Origin: Pedobacter sp. KBW06
GTDB lineage: Bacteria > Bacteroidota > Bacteroidia > Sphingobacteriales > Sphingobacteriaceae
Reading direction: 5' to 3'
Assembly: GCF_003852525.1 (NCBI RefSeq)
Contig: NZ_QAJL01000003.1
Coordinates: 1,152,132-1,216,131 of the forward strand
DNA: 64,000 bases
Of the stretch, positions 18,601 through 27,800 are shown piece by piece. The position numbers were made by a program, and so were the translations under genes. Numbering within the stretch: position 1 is the first letter of the stretch; every line of letters starts with the position of its first letter. Below the pieces are notes generated by a model that saw only the letters and a list, made by a program, of their open reading frames with translations, was not told the origin of the DNA and ran no database searches.

Positions 18601-19973
18601 ATTCTCAGGTCCCAGTTCCAGATATGCTGAGACTCAAACTGGTACTTTACCTGCGCTAAGCCAAGGATCACATTTCCCGAGGCGTCGTAGGCATCCCCCA
18701 ATTTGTTATTCTCTTTCCCAACCACCCAGTCGCTTTCCACATAACACCTGGTATTGCGTGATACTTTACGTACCATCTGCTCATTTTCCAGAAGAAAAGC
18801 ATTGGTACCAATTCGCTGATCTACTGTTCTGGCTGCTACAGTTCGCTTATATTTCTTCCCTTTTATTTCTCCGCGTTGTGTTCTTTTACCATAGAATAAA
18901 AGTCCTCTTATACCATGTTCAGAGCTTTTAAAAGCAATATTTACATATTTTATATTTTGAGAAACAATGGTATTCATCATTACCTTTGTCCACTTATTCT
19001 GATCTACATTGACACCTATAGTGGCGGCAGTACTAAAACTGACACCATCCAGCGAAGTCTGAATATCAATATCTCCATTTCTGCTCTGCCATACATACAG
19101 ATATTCTATATTCCAGGCACCATCCAAATCAATGATGGTATCCCAGGAGGGTCTGTTATACATCGGTACATTCCCAAGACCATACATCAAAATTGCCATC
19201 CCGACATTTGGTGTTCCTTCAGGTACGCCGTCCTTATCTATAATTCCTCTCAGATCAGCCAGGTGGTCCGGACTCATCACTAGCCCAGTCGCCTCATCTT
19301 TAGCGAAAGCCAGACCCTGCGGGTAGATCAGCTTAGGATTGATTGGGATTATTCCAGGCGTTACAGCTCCAGTAACATCACTCGCCGCAGCTATAAAACT
19401 GACGACATTGGAAGCGGCAGATATCCTTGATTTACCAAAAATGATTTTCTCAGAAACAATAGTCACGTAATATTTGTGCCCCGGCATCAAAGCCGTCAAT
19501 ACCATTTCTTCTGGTTCACCCGGTTTCTTAGGAATTAGTGAGTTTTTATAGGCTGGCAGATCTGTCACTCCATAGTTAAGGTCAATTTCACTCTGACTGA
19601 TATAGATATGATACTTATCTGCTTTCACTTCTGCTATCGGAGGATTTCCTTTTGGCGCATGCCATTTTATTTTTGCACCGTTACTATCAACTATAGCGAC
19701 CAATAAATCCTGAATTTGTGCAGGCTGATTGATGATCAGTTCCGGTGTTAAAATTTCAGCACTCCAATAAACATTTTCATCATCCCTTAACCAGTTCATT
19801 TGAGTAATGGCTCCAGGGCTAAGTCCAATATCAACATTCCCAATGTTACCTTCAGCCAATTTGATCCTATGGTTTCCAATCGAATCCTGTTTCACAATAA
19901 GAGATCCGCTTTCTCCTGCTTTTTTATCCGGGGCAGCCAGTATCCCATCTTTTTTTAAGATTATCTTTTTCAT
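15654..19973 (-). CDS. Large tail fibre with FN3 domains and an embedded clan-A-like glycoside hydrolase
   Basis: 1439 residues. N-terminus (MKKIILKKDGILAAPDKKAGESG) is a fibre-attachment type region; a fibronectin-III domain follows (~86-195). The central ~320-900 region reads as a TIM-barrel glycoside hydrolase: LEFRNEADAYW with Asn558-Glu559 (acid/base on strand 4 in clan A), IHHYNSSAG, and VELRITEIGYDEQW with Glu697 (nucleophile on strand 7), 138 residues apart. Two further FN3 domains begin near 923 (PMDLRIEAISNSVVKLAW) and 1016 (PPVNLAASTITSSSITMKW), then a beta-rich C-terminus. It has no signal peptide. It likely binds and cleaves a surface glycan of the target cell. The enzyme class is inferred from motif spacing. 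Confidence 0.75.
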   Translation of the reverse strand: MKKIILKKDGILAAPDKKAGESGSLIVKQDSIGNHRIKLAEGNIGNVDIGLSPGAITQMNWLRDDENVYWSAEILTPELIINQPAQIQDLLVAIVDSNGAKIKWHAPKGNPPIAEVKADKYHIYISQSEIDLNYGVTDLPAYKNSLIPKKPGEPEEMVLTALMPGHKYYVTIVSEKIIFGKSRISAASNVVSFIAAASDVTGAVTPGIIPINPKLIYPQGLAFAKDEATGLVMSPDHLADLRGIIDKDGVPEGTPNVGMAILMYGLGNVPMYNRPSWDTIIDLDGAWNIEYLYVWQSRNGDIDIQTSLDGVSFSTAATIGVNVDQNKWTKVMMNTIVSQNIKYVNIAFKSSEHGIRGLLFYGKRTQRGEIKGKKYKRTVAARTVDQRIGTNAFLLENEQMVRKVSRNTRCYVESDWVVGKENNKLGDAYDASGNVILGLAQVKYQFESQHIWNWDLRMADFVATGQKIMMSTNNAPLYLRPKGYVRADNSKPVDPGLDPVNLAVTTNPLNYKHMARLAYNIAARFGNNPNADPQYIQLTSTDTLKRGLNVLESLEFRNEADAYWTEANGYHNWEEQAAILSALYDGHKGAMGPGFGAKTADPELKISMSSLAVGGNIGFLKRMMLWWDLHRGYGDYPLEIINIHHYNSSAGSQTVPVYSDVPSEGVSPEQGEYLELIHNWNEFRDTQLPTVELRITEIGYDEQWGGVYSPGYRSQLERSKYKGYWLQRIFLLGFLAGCDVINQYWFANTNVRLEDLDENAKYRDVFLTCGYADGITAFNDWNRKPLASYWYVSNLMTEIAGYTLQHSIRMFGAQESEGLTFETHHPKLIALAYKNMTTQDTMIVAWLGNVGFTDGYFKLYVHSGEGSVEVIRIDNAELRKDPAGGLHQTINTQADNDGKYIELLLNECPTLIKTKNIGTRRLKAPMDLRIEAISNSVVKLAWTDANIGGNLTKIYQSALPDQNFVEVFSGYVDNGTHIFTDLLEGANYFYKIKFEENGLVSTLSEAIGITTLSTLQPPVNLAASTITSSSITMKWDYTIQNQQKIDLFEIFRSNTANGVYTLLASIPKINRSYADNGLTAGTKYFYKIRAKKDFGYSEFSFSPGETTGNVVLLPPTLMTVKSNYAGDRLKLTFDIPMANPAGQESGFSVIESLSGIPSGINASRCVLDAADPRIMYVYLSALISSNNVTVDLSYDAGRSNIQSAAGVKLAGFISRQTVNNKDNAGLLNRKIQVNLTDADNLQGTGWNDIVLNPMSSATPLDAQAYTKNLKDSNGQATDVEFILPLSGEENTGQNGYIQMEMINANDPNFPLKTNTSGVGIANLNYGGMTSLAIFQNLDASKEYNIRVLLTVYTYDGNGATRLGYYKNWQSPSYLNKNLPDKSLYLTSLKAVTSPYKVHEPINGYPVVDHINTPKVGVNFRYDQSPLWVSALILEEVLPE

Positions 19974-20057
19974 ATTTTTCCTTATACTGTTAAAAGGTCT
20001 TAACCCCTTGAATTCTTTATTAAAAAGAGCTGACCGCCCCTATTCCCCGGGTAACAT

Positions 20058-20405
20058 TTAAATCGTTATCCTACCGTTATTATCTGTTACATACTCTAGC
20101 TTAGGCTCCTCTTTTCCAGTTATTTTAATATCCCCGGAGCCACCGATCCCCTCACCATTTATCGTCTTAAACGTGATCTCTCCAGGCCCAAGAATGCTCT
20201 GTCCGTTAACCATTTTCACATTCACTCCACTGGCTAATTTTGACTGATAAGCCGTCAGGGAATTCACCGTAGCTAATCCTTTTATCAGGTCTGAGGCCAG
20301 GATATAAACAATCTTTCCATCGCCGGCCTTTGCGGCCATTATTTTTTCACTGCCAATAGGATTTGACACCCCGGATGCACCATCCGGAAATATTAGTTCG
20401 CTCAT
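20058..20405 (-). CDS. Small fibre-associated protein (MSEL protein)
   Basis: 115 residues, no signal peptide. Contains the repeated fibre motif VNGQSILGPGEITFKTING followed by EGIGGSGDI, the V-N-G-x-S-x-x-G-x-G-x-I pattern often seen in trimeric phage fibre shafts and tips. It sits between the deacetylase and the large fibre. A truncated copy is present at 14487-14537, so the gene was once duplicated with the distal-tail gene. Probably a fibre connector or short fibre. Confidence 0.6.
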   Translation of the reverse strand: MSELIFPDGASGVSNPIGSEKIMAAKAGDGKIVYILASDLIKGLATVNSLTAYQSKLASGVNVKMVNGQSILGPGEITFKTINGEGIGGSGDIKITGKEEPKLEYVTDNNGRITI

Positions 20406-20494
20406 ATTCTTATCTTATTAAATTATTAAACTACGTCTTTATCTACAGCTGAATTTCTCTCCTTAAATGGCGGATTGGGCTGCGCAACTAATCT

Positions 20495-21958
20495 TTATAA
20501 TGTGATAGGGTATCCGATATAAGAGCAAACCTTAAGTCCATCGCCATCAACTGCATTTCCCCGTTGCATTCGGTAATCCATCGTGGCCGAAGCACTTACC
20601 GGATTCTGGCAATTTATCACCCAGTTTTTACCGGATCCTGTGATGCCCAAGACACTATTGCCTGATACTTTATAAGCATTTCCTCTTGAATTGCTATAGA
20701 CGGATTGCGTAACAGCTTTGTCGTAGGTAATCAAAACCGAGCTACCTGACCTTATGACATTTATAATTTTAGCAGGAAGTAAATCATTAGCTGGATTTGA
20801 AACTATCGGATTCTTTTTATAAATATTAATCAATCCGCTATCTGGATTAAAACTGAAATCATCAGCACCACTTACTGTAATTGTGCTTATTGTCCCTCCC
20901 TTTAAAACCAGAGACATATCCCTCAACCTATTCCGCTCGGAAACATTAGAAAGATCCAGTGTTACAACCAATTCCCGACCGCTCAGGGTCTGGTTCTTTA
21001 GCGCCAAATCCTTCACCTCACAGTATTCGGAAAATTCCTGCATACCAGCCATCCATACTGTATCAGTATTTCCGGGATGGTTTTTAATATACTGGATTAA
21101 ATTTTTCCATTGATCGAAGGTATCACTGTTTGCATCTTTTAAACCGTGTGAAAACCAATGTCCAATATAATTCGCTGCCCCATCCTGACTTCCGGTAATC
21201 ACTGTATTTACCAGATCTTTTATCGCGTCAAGATCTCCCGGATTTCCCTCTCCGGTATAGAGCCTGTTAAAAAGCAGTTTATCTCGTCTAAAATTTCCAG
21301 CATTGAGTTTCCCTCCCCAGTACACTCCATAAGTATCTGCGGTAGCTCCTTCAAAATCATCTCTTGCAGGATCACCAAATGAGCTGCCCACCATGAGATA
21401 ACCAAGGTTCGGTGCAGTATTCGCATAACCTTCATCAACCGTCGGGATAACAAATGTTCTATGTCTCCAGCCTGTTTCATTAAAGGTGATGCGTTCATTC
21501 TCTTTTACCTGGAAGAGTTTATCATAGCCGGAATGCGCATGACTATGATTAGACAAGTCAAACCCACCGGCAATAATTTCCTTATACTGCGCCCAGCTTG
21601 TGAGGTAGTCATTTCCTGCACCTCCCGTTTTGGGTGTTGCCGTATTGAAAGCAAAAGTCATTTTGTAGGTTACTGCTTTGCCCGCGCCATCAGTATACCT
21701 GACACCAGGATAAATTACCCCGTCTGCAGCAGCAATACCACCTTTAAGATAGGCATAGCCGATGGTGTAATCCTCCACAAAACCATCGTCCTTTGCCATA
21801 ATAAATCCTGACTTTTTATTGTACTTTAATACTGAAAAATCAACTGAAGGATTACTAAATCCTTCATTAAGCGTAATTTTAATTTCCACTTTTTTTGAAG
21901 GATCAGGAGGCGTTATTCCTCCCGATTTCCTTAAATTCCGGCCTTTAATTCTTACCAT
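20495..21958 (-). CDS. Particle-borne polysaccharide deacetylase-like protein (NodB fold)
   Basis: 487 residues. A NodB/CE4-type domain occupies ~45-320: GFIMAKDDGF with Asp57-Asp58 (catalytic base and metal ligand) and FDLSNHSHAHSGY with His138 and His142 (H-S-x-x-H metal motif). The C-terminal ~150 residues are beta-rich (a DLSNVSERNRLRDMSLVLKGG module and a VYSNSRGNAYKVSG module), like carbohydrate-binding domains. It lacks a signal peptide and is flanked on both sides by tail-fibre genes (2-bp gap to the FN3 protein), so it is likely part of the particle and removes acetyl groups from a surface glycan. Metal motifs are visible; activity and substrate are inferred. Confidence 0.7.
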   Translation of the reverse strand: MVRIKGRNLRKSGGITPPDPSKKVEIKITLNEGFSNPSVDFSVLKYNKKSGFIMAKDDGFVEDYTIGYAYLKGGIAAADGVIYPGVRYTDGAGKAVTYKMTFAFNTATPKTGGAGNDYLTSWAQYKEIIAGGFDLSNHSHAHSGYDKLFQVKENERITFNETGWRHRTFVIPTVDEGYANTAPNLGYLMVGSSFGDPARDDFEGATADTYGVYWGGKLNAGNFRRDKLLFNRLYTGEGNPGDLDAIKDLVNTVITGSQDGAANYIGHWFSHGLKDANSDTFDQWKNLIQYIKNHPGNTDTVWMAGMQEFSEYCEVKDLALKNQTLSGRELVVTLDLSNVSERNRLRDMSLVLKGGTISTITVSGADDFSFNPDSGLINIYKKNPIVSNPANDLLPAKIINVIRSGSSVLITYDKAVTQSVYSNSRGNAYKVSGNSVLGITGSGKNWVINCQNPVSASATMDYRMQRGNAVDGDGLKVCSYIGYPITL

Positions 21959-21960
21959 AA

Positions 21961-23622
21961 TTATTCTACCGTTAAGCCTGACTGAACAACATTAACCAAA
22001 TGCTGACCAGGCGTATCTGTATACACTTTCACATATAAATCCGATGCGGGTTGTACCCCTGTATTCAAGATTGTCCATGACGTTCCGGCATCCGTACTAT
22101 ATTCCGAATAGATATTGATTCCATCAGCTCTCATCCTGGCTTTTGACTGCGTAGAGATCGGCAATGATGGGCTGATCGGATATTGTCCGTTTTTCCCGCC
22201 AATTATTCTATTATTGTCAATCCCCTGAATTCTAAAGGACATCGAAGCATTAGATTCCCTTGAAGCCCCCACAGATAAACCTAAAAAGATACCATTTGAA
22301 GTCTGAGCATTTGGTGCAGCCAAATCAAACATAACAAAGCCAGATCCGCCAGCCTGCAATCTTACTGAAGAGGAAGCCCAGGCATAGTTATCATTGTCGC
22401 CCGCTATGGAAATCAGACTGTTACCATTGATCGTAAGCGCAGCAGCTTCTCTCCAGGTGGTTACCGGAATTGTTGCAGCTAAAGCAACAGTAAACGGAGC
22501 ACTATTATATAGTGTAGCAGAGTTGTTATTAATACCCGGAACAGCTTTCACTCTGACTCCGATTTCGCCAATTGCTTTGGCAACATTTCCCACATAATAT
22601 GGCTTCTCAGCTACCGTGCTCCATGAAGTCCCTGCATTTAAAGTGATTTCGTAGTTCGAAGGAATTGAAAATCCCGGACTATAGGTCCAGTTAAACAAAT
22701 CTGCCGTATTATCAGTCACCGGGTTAACAGGAGCTGATGGCGTATCCAGAGTTTTACTAAAAGCTGTATTGTTAAACAAGGTTGCCGACACCGTTCTGCC
22801 AGCTTCAGCTTTTATCCTGACCCCTACCTGGCCAATCGCCTTGTTCAGATTGCCAATCAGAACCGGTTTCGCTGTTGCCGGCGAATAAGTATTCCCTCCG
22901 TCAATGGTATATTCATAATTACCAATGCTCTGGTAACCGGCTGAATTGGTCCAATCAAAGGTGTTTGTATTGTCATTTACCACACCAGAAGTTGGTGCAG
23001 GAGGTGTAATGTCTCCTGTTAATAAGGTTGTTTTTGATCCTGAAGACCAATTTCCGGGCGCAAATCCTGATGCCATTGCTCTCACCCGATAATAATAAGT
23101 TGTATTCGCAATTAAATCAGATTCAGAAAAACTCAATAAAGATCCGTTATAAACCATAACAGCATTATTAAAAAACTCATTTTCAGACCTCTGTACGAAA
23201 TAAAACTGAGCATCGGTAATTCCGGTCCAACTTAACGGTATTGAATTCACTGAAGCTGTCCCCAGCGTTAATAATGTATTTCCCAGCTTCTCCAGTGTGC
23301 CCGATGGTATCGGTCCCCAGGAAAATCCAGCGAGTCCACCCCCATAGAGGATTTTTTCAATACCGGCTTGAAATCCTGGTAAAGACTTAAGATATTCCTC
23401 AGCACTTGCCTGCCCTCCGGAACCATTCAAAACAAATGGATCAGCTTCTGTGCCCGAACCTTTAAGCCCTGCAAAAAAGAGGTCAGGTAATTTTGTAAGC
23501 AACACTTTACCATCTGGATCAAACCCGTCATATATTTCATTTATTGCTGCTTTGAAAGCATTGTACTCTTGCGCGCTGTGCGTATGCCCCGACTGCTTGT
23601 CGGGCGTTGTTATTTTTGCCAT
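21961..23622 (-). CDS. Tail fibre/baseplate protein with FN3 and tandem Ig-like repeats
   Basis: 553 residues. The N-terminus has MAKITTPDKQSGHTHSAQEYNAFK, a region often found in baseplate-attached fibres. A fibronectin-III-like domain (~115-205; YYYRVRAMASGFAPGNWS) is followed by two near-repeat ~95-residue modules, each with V.DNT...FNWT/FDWT, NYE.T...G..., and A.G..GVR.KA (about 215-300 and 305-385). The C-terminal ~150 residues are beta-rich and lectin-like. Its start overlaps the stop of the first distal-tail gene (TAATG). It probably displays binding modules at the tail tip. Confidence 0.65.
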   Translation of the reverse strand: MAKITTPDKQSGHTHSAQEYNAFKAAINEIYDGFDPDGKVLLTKLPDLFFAGLKGSGTEADPFVLNGSGGQASAEEYLKSLPGFQAGIEKILYGGGLAGFSWGPIPSGTLEKLGNTLLTLGTASVNSIPLSWTGITDAQFYFVQRSENEFFNNAVMVYNGSLLSFSESDLIANTTYYYRVRAMASGFAPGNWSSGSKTTLLTGDITPPAPTSGVVNDNTNTFDWTNSAGYQSIGNYEYTIDGGNTYSPATAKPVLIGNLNKAIGQVGVRIKAEAGRTVSATLFNNTAFSKTLDTPSAPVNPVTDNTADLFNWTYSPGFSIPSNYEITLNAGTSWSTVAEKPYYVGNVAKAIGEIGVRVKAVPGINNNSATLYNSAPFTVALAATIPVTTWREAAALTINGNSLISIAGDNDNYAWASSSVRLQAGGSGFVMFDLAAPNAQTSNGIFLGLSVGASRESNASMSFRIQGIDNNRIIGGKNGQYPISPSLPISTQSKARMRADGINIYSEYSTDAGTSWTILNTGVQPASDLYVKVYTDTPGQHLVNVVQSGLTVE

Positions 23623-24803
23623 TATAATAAGTTGTAAGAAAAGGTGAATGGAAATACATTATTTATGGGTTGATCTCTGGAAATGATTTTCATAAATGCC
23701 TCAGAGCTATTGCCATTGCTATCTCTGGCTGTTAATTTCAAGTGGTAGACACCTCGATGATCAATGCCCTTTGCCAAGGGAAACAGCGTATCCCCATTAA
23801 GAATACTGAGCGGTAATCCGGATGGCTCGGTATAGGCCAGCTCCCATAAAACAGAAACAATTAAAGCTCCACTTCTTGGAGTTACTGAAGCAGATGTAAT
23901 CAGTATTTGGTTTATTGCCGAGTCCAGAGTATAATCATTACCTGCATTTACTATTGGTGGCAGGGGGGCCAATGCTTCCACATTGCCCCCGGTGATTTTA
24001 CATTCCAGCATCCCGGTCATCCTGTTGGCCTGACTGAATACATTCGTAACCTTAAAGCCGTCTTTGACAAAAAAACTAAACGGAGTTCCTCTTTCAGGCA
24101 CAAAAACCCTCATTCCAGGTGCCGCAAACAAAGCAGACAACGAACTTATTTTATTCTTGAAATCGATCAAACCTGACTGGTCAATAAATATTTTAAGGTT
24201 CAACTCGTTTGTTTCTGTTTTTGTAACAGCATAGCCCTCTTTGCCCCAAACACTCACCGTTTGAGATTTAGGGGCAGCCCTATTAAATTGTCTTCCATTA
24301 GAGGAAACCAATACACCACCCAATTCCTTAAAGCTAATTCCGTCTATACCATAAGATGCCCCATTGGCGACAGGAAGTACACCATTCATTTCAACTATCG
24401 GTTCGCGAAAGCTAAAAGAAATTTTCAGCGCATGGTCTCCTAAAAAATTACCCAATACCGGTTCATTTACATAAACCTGATAGGTTCCCCATTTGCATGT
24501 TAGAGGAACGAGATCTGTAAAACCATCAATCTGTTTAAACAAGGACTTAGCTTTATTCTGACAATCTGTTTTACCCGAGCCGTAGATATAACCATTTAAT
24601 GAAATGCTTCTTCCTCCAAACTGAATTTCCGATGCAGAAACATAAGGCTCTATACTGTGTTCATCTCCCCAGCTATGGAATGTCTTTCCGATTCGGGCCG
24701 GCATATCAAAGCATCCTGTTAAAGCAATATTACTTTCATTTTGCTTTCCGGCGATGAATCCGAAACTCCCAAGATCTATATTATTTAATTTGTATGTGTT
24801 CAT
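23622..24803 (-). CDS. Distal tail protein (Dit-like), first copy, with PKD-like extension
   Basis: 393 residues. The first ~285 are a Dit-type domain homologous to the 14534-15439 gene (MNTYKLNNIDLGSFGF, CFDMPARIGKTFHSWGDEH). The last ~105 residues form an extra PKD/Ig-like domain (PPIVNAGNDYTLDSA, LKLTARDSNGNSSEA), a likely carbohydrate-contacting addition. It directly follows the tape measure (1-bp gap), the classic Dit position in siphophage tail operons. It would be the hub at the distal end of the tube. Confidence 0.8.
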   Translation of the reverse strand: MNTYKLNNIDLGSFGFIAGKQNESNIALTGCFDMPARIGKTFHSWGDEHSIEPYVSASEIQFGGRSISLNGYIYGSGKTDCQNKAKSLFKQIDGFTDLVPLTCKWGTYQVYVNEPVLGNFLGDHALKISFSFREPIVEMNGVLPVANGASYGIDGISFKELGGVLVSSNGRQFNRAAPKSQTVSVWGKEGYAVTKTETNELNLKIFIDQSGLIDFKNKISSLSALFAAPGMRVFVPERGTPFSFFVKDGFKVTNVFSQANRMTGMLECKITGGNVEALAPLPPIVNAGNDYTLDSAINQILITSASVTPRSGALIVSVLWELAYTEPSGLPLSILNGDTLFPLAKGIDHRGVYHLKLTARDSNGNSSEAFMKIISRDQPINNVFPFTFSYNLL

Positions 24804-24804
24804 A

Positions 24805-27800
24805 TTATCCTAATGATCTGGTTCCCATTGATGGCTGAGTATTCACGATGATCTGATCCAGTTTACCCGAAATTCCATCTGTATTGTTCGCTGTTCTGTA
24901 GGTATTTGACTCGATCTTTAAAGCGACATCAAAGTTTGACCTGGCTACATTCAATAGCTCCATCGCATTTACTCCAACGGTATTTACCACCGCATTTCTC
25001 TCCATAGATAAAGTAACAAGCTGCTTTGTCAGGTCAAATTGTCCCCTCCATAATCCGGTAAGCACACCTGCAGTCTCTTCAGTTATTTCTCTTTTTATAC
25101 TGCTTGCCCCGGTTAATCCTGATGGACCTGCACCACCACTGGAAGGATCCCTGCCAGTGATTTTTTTAAGGGCCTCATATTCTTTTGCCGCATTTGCCAT
25201 GGAATTGTTAAAGATGCCTTCCAGCTCTGAAATCTCCGTATCGGTTAACTCTTCCCCGCTTACTCCTCTTTTTGCAAACTCCTTATAGAAATTCTCCATA
25301 GCTCCGGCAAGAATCTTGTTCTTAAAAATACTTAGGGCGGCATCATCCATCGTTTGTTTAAAGAAATCAGCAAGATCCTGAGCACCTGTCTTCCCATCTT
25401 TAAACATTCCCAAAAGACTGTTTGTGAGGTTATCCGAATTCGTTCCGGTGAATATCTCATTGGTCTGTTTAGCTAAATCAGCAATTGCCTTTTCCGCATC
25501 AAAACCTTTCTGTTCCAGTTCCTTTAACCTTTCTACCAATGCTTTGGCATCTCCTTCCAATTTCCCCTGGGAAAGCAATTGGCTTAGCTGTCCGTAGTCT
25601 TTGCCTTCCAGACTTTCATAAGTCTTTACGACTTTGGCTTTCCTGAACCAGGTCCCGTGTTTATAGGTTTCACTGGCGATACTGCTCATTCCACTAAGCT
25701 TGCCCATGATCTCCTCAGACTCCTGTTTCCAGCCAGCCATCTGATCCTGACGGATTTTAAGCTCATCTTTTATCCCATTCAGCGCTGTTTTATTATCACG
25801 AACGCGTTGTAAAGCCCGTTCTTTCAAAGAATCCTGATATTCCCGCTCTCCTTTGATTGCGTTTGAATAAAAGTCGGCAACTTCCTTTTTGGCCTTTTCG
25901 TTCATTTCCCGAACGCGTTTACCAATCGAGAATAATGTTCCAACTGCTTTTATTGCAGAACCTACAATTTTTGCCGGATCTCCCGACACGATGGATCCCG
26001 CAAGATCTCCCGCGGCTCCTGCAAGCTGACCGATCGTATCCATGGTATAACCAGCTTCTGTATCTACTCCTCCCAATGCCTGAGACATGGTTGAAGCTGC
26101 ATCAGAAGCCAGACCTAAACCAGTAGACAAACCCTGTAAAGCTTTATTATCCTTCAGGCTGTTCATGAAACCTTTTAAGCCCCCGGCGTTGAGGTCATTT
26201 ATTTTTGATTGGACCTCAGTCAGCTCGGTGTTAAGCGTCTCTATTTCCTTATTATTACCCGTATCATTTTTATCCTTCCTGCTCTGACGATCGGTCAGAT
26301 TTGTATTGATAACCCCTTTTCTTTTTTCAAGCTCTTTTATATTGGATTTATTAACACCAAAGTTCAAACGACCATCAAGCCCATCCAGTTGGGTTTGAAT
26401 CCCAGTTTTAACAGAGGTAGAGAGATTCGGATCGTTCAGCAGCGAACGCATAATCACCATTTGCTTTTTGATCTGTTCTCTCGTTAAAATCAGCGTATCT
26501 TCACTTAATTTTTTATAGATCTCGCTTTTTTGAAAGGCTTCCTCTTTTGTAGCATTAATCGACGCATCACGTATATTTTCTAAGTTTTTATACTGCTCAG
26601 CAGTTACCGCACCATTCTGATCTTTTGTAAGGGCATCTACTTGAGCTTGATATTCATCTTTAGCATCCTGTTCTTTCTGAGCAAATGTTTTTGAAGCATT
26701 ATAAGCCTGCTCAAAACTTGCTGCGTCTTTTGCTTTTTGCTCCGCTCTATATGCCTCCAAATCGGAAGACATCTCTTTTAACCGATCACGTTGTTGACTG
26801 GTTTGTTTGTCTTCAGGTGTCTGATTAATTTCGTCAATCTTAGATTGAAGTAATGCACCGTAATTCTTATGGTACTTCAATTCCACCTTAAATCTCTCAT
26901 CTGCTGCTTTCTCACCCACAAGCGACTTATATATCTCATAAGCAGCATACATAGACTTTTGCACCTCTAATTGCTCTTTTACCCGCGCCGTTTCATTCGC
27001 ATATTCCTGATTTTTTTTCGCCAGATCAAAGGCAGATTTCAGATCAATTTTTTTCTTTACATTATCTGGATTCTTATTATAAGCTATCAAAGCTTTATTC
27101 AAAGCGTCGTACTCCTTTTCGATAGCTTTCAGTTTTTGCTGATCATCACTTAGGGTCGAATTGAATTTATCACTGAAAGCAGCAATCTGACTGTCCATAG
27201 CAGCAGATCTATTTTCTTTATCCTCCTTAGTATCAACCTTCCCGGCATTTGGGTTTTTACCAGTTATCTTTGCCTTTTGCTTCTCCAACCTCCGAATTTC
27301 TGTCTCAATGACTTTAAGTTCCTTATTATTTGTTACACTCGGCTTAAGCAGATTTTGCTTCTGGATTTTATCGTCAATATCCCCTAAAGAATTCGGGACA
27401 ATTGTTTTCTCAGTTATTTCCCTAATTTTTCCACCCGCATAATCCAACTGCTTATTTAATGTAAATAGCGAATACTGGCTAAATGAAAGCCCCAGTTCTC
27501 CTGACTTATTAAAAATTTCTGTCATTTTAGTCGAAGCCTCAGTCAAATGTCCATTTAGCGGAAAAAAAGGATCACCCGTTAGCTGAGCTTTCATCTCAGC
27601 AGAACTACCCGTCATTTCCAACAACAAATCTTTCTGCTCCGTTAATCTGTCTTTCTGTTGTCCATAATGCTCGAGCTTTTGAGCGTCGTTCATAAGGGAC
27701 ACTTTATATGCCTCCTGTTGCTCTTCAAAAGTGCTACCTAATGTTTTTAATTCCCAGTTCGCGATTTCAAGGTCCTCTTTTACCCGCCTGATATCTTCCT

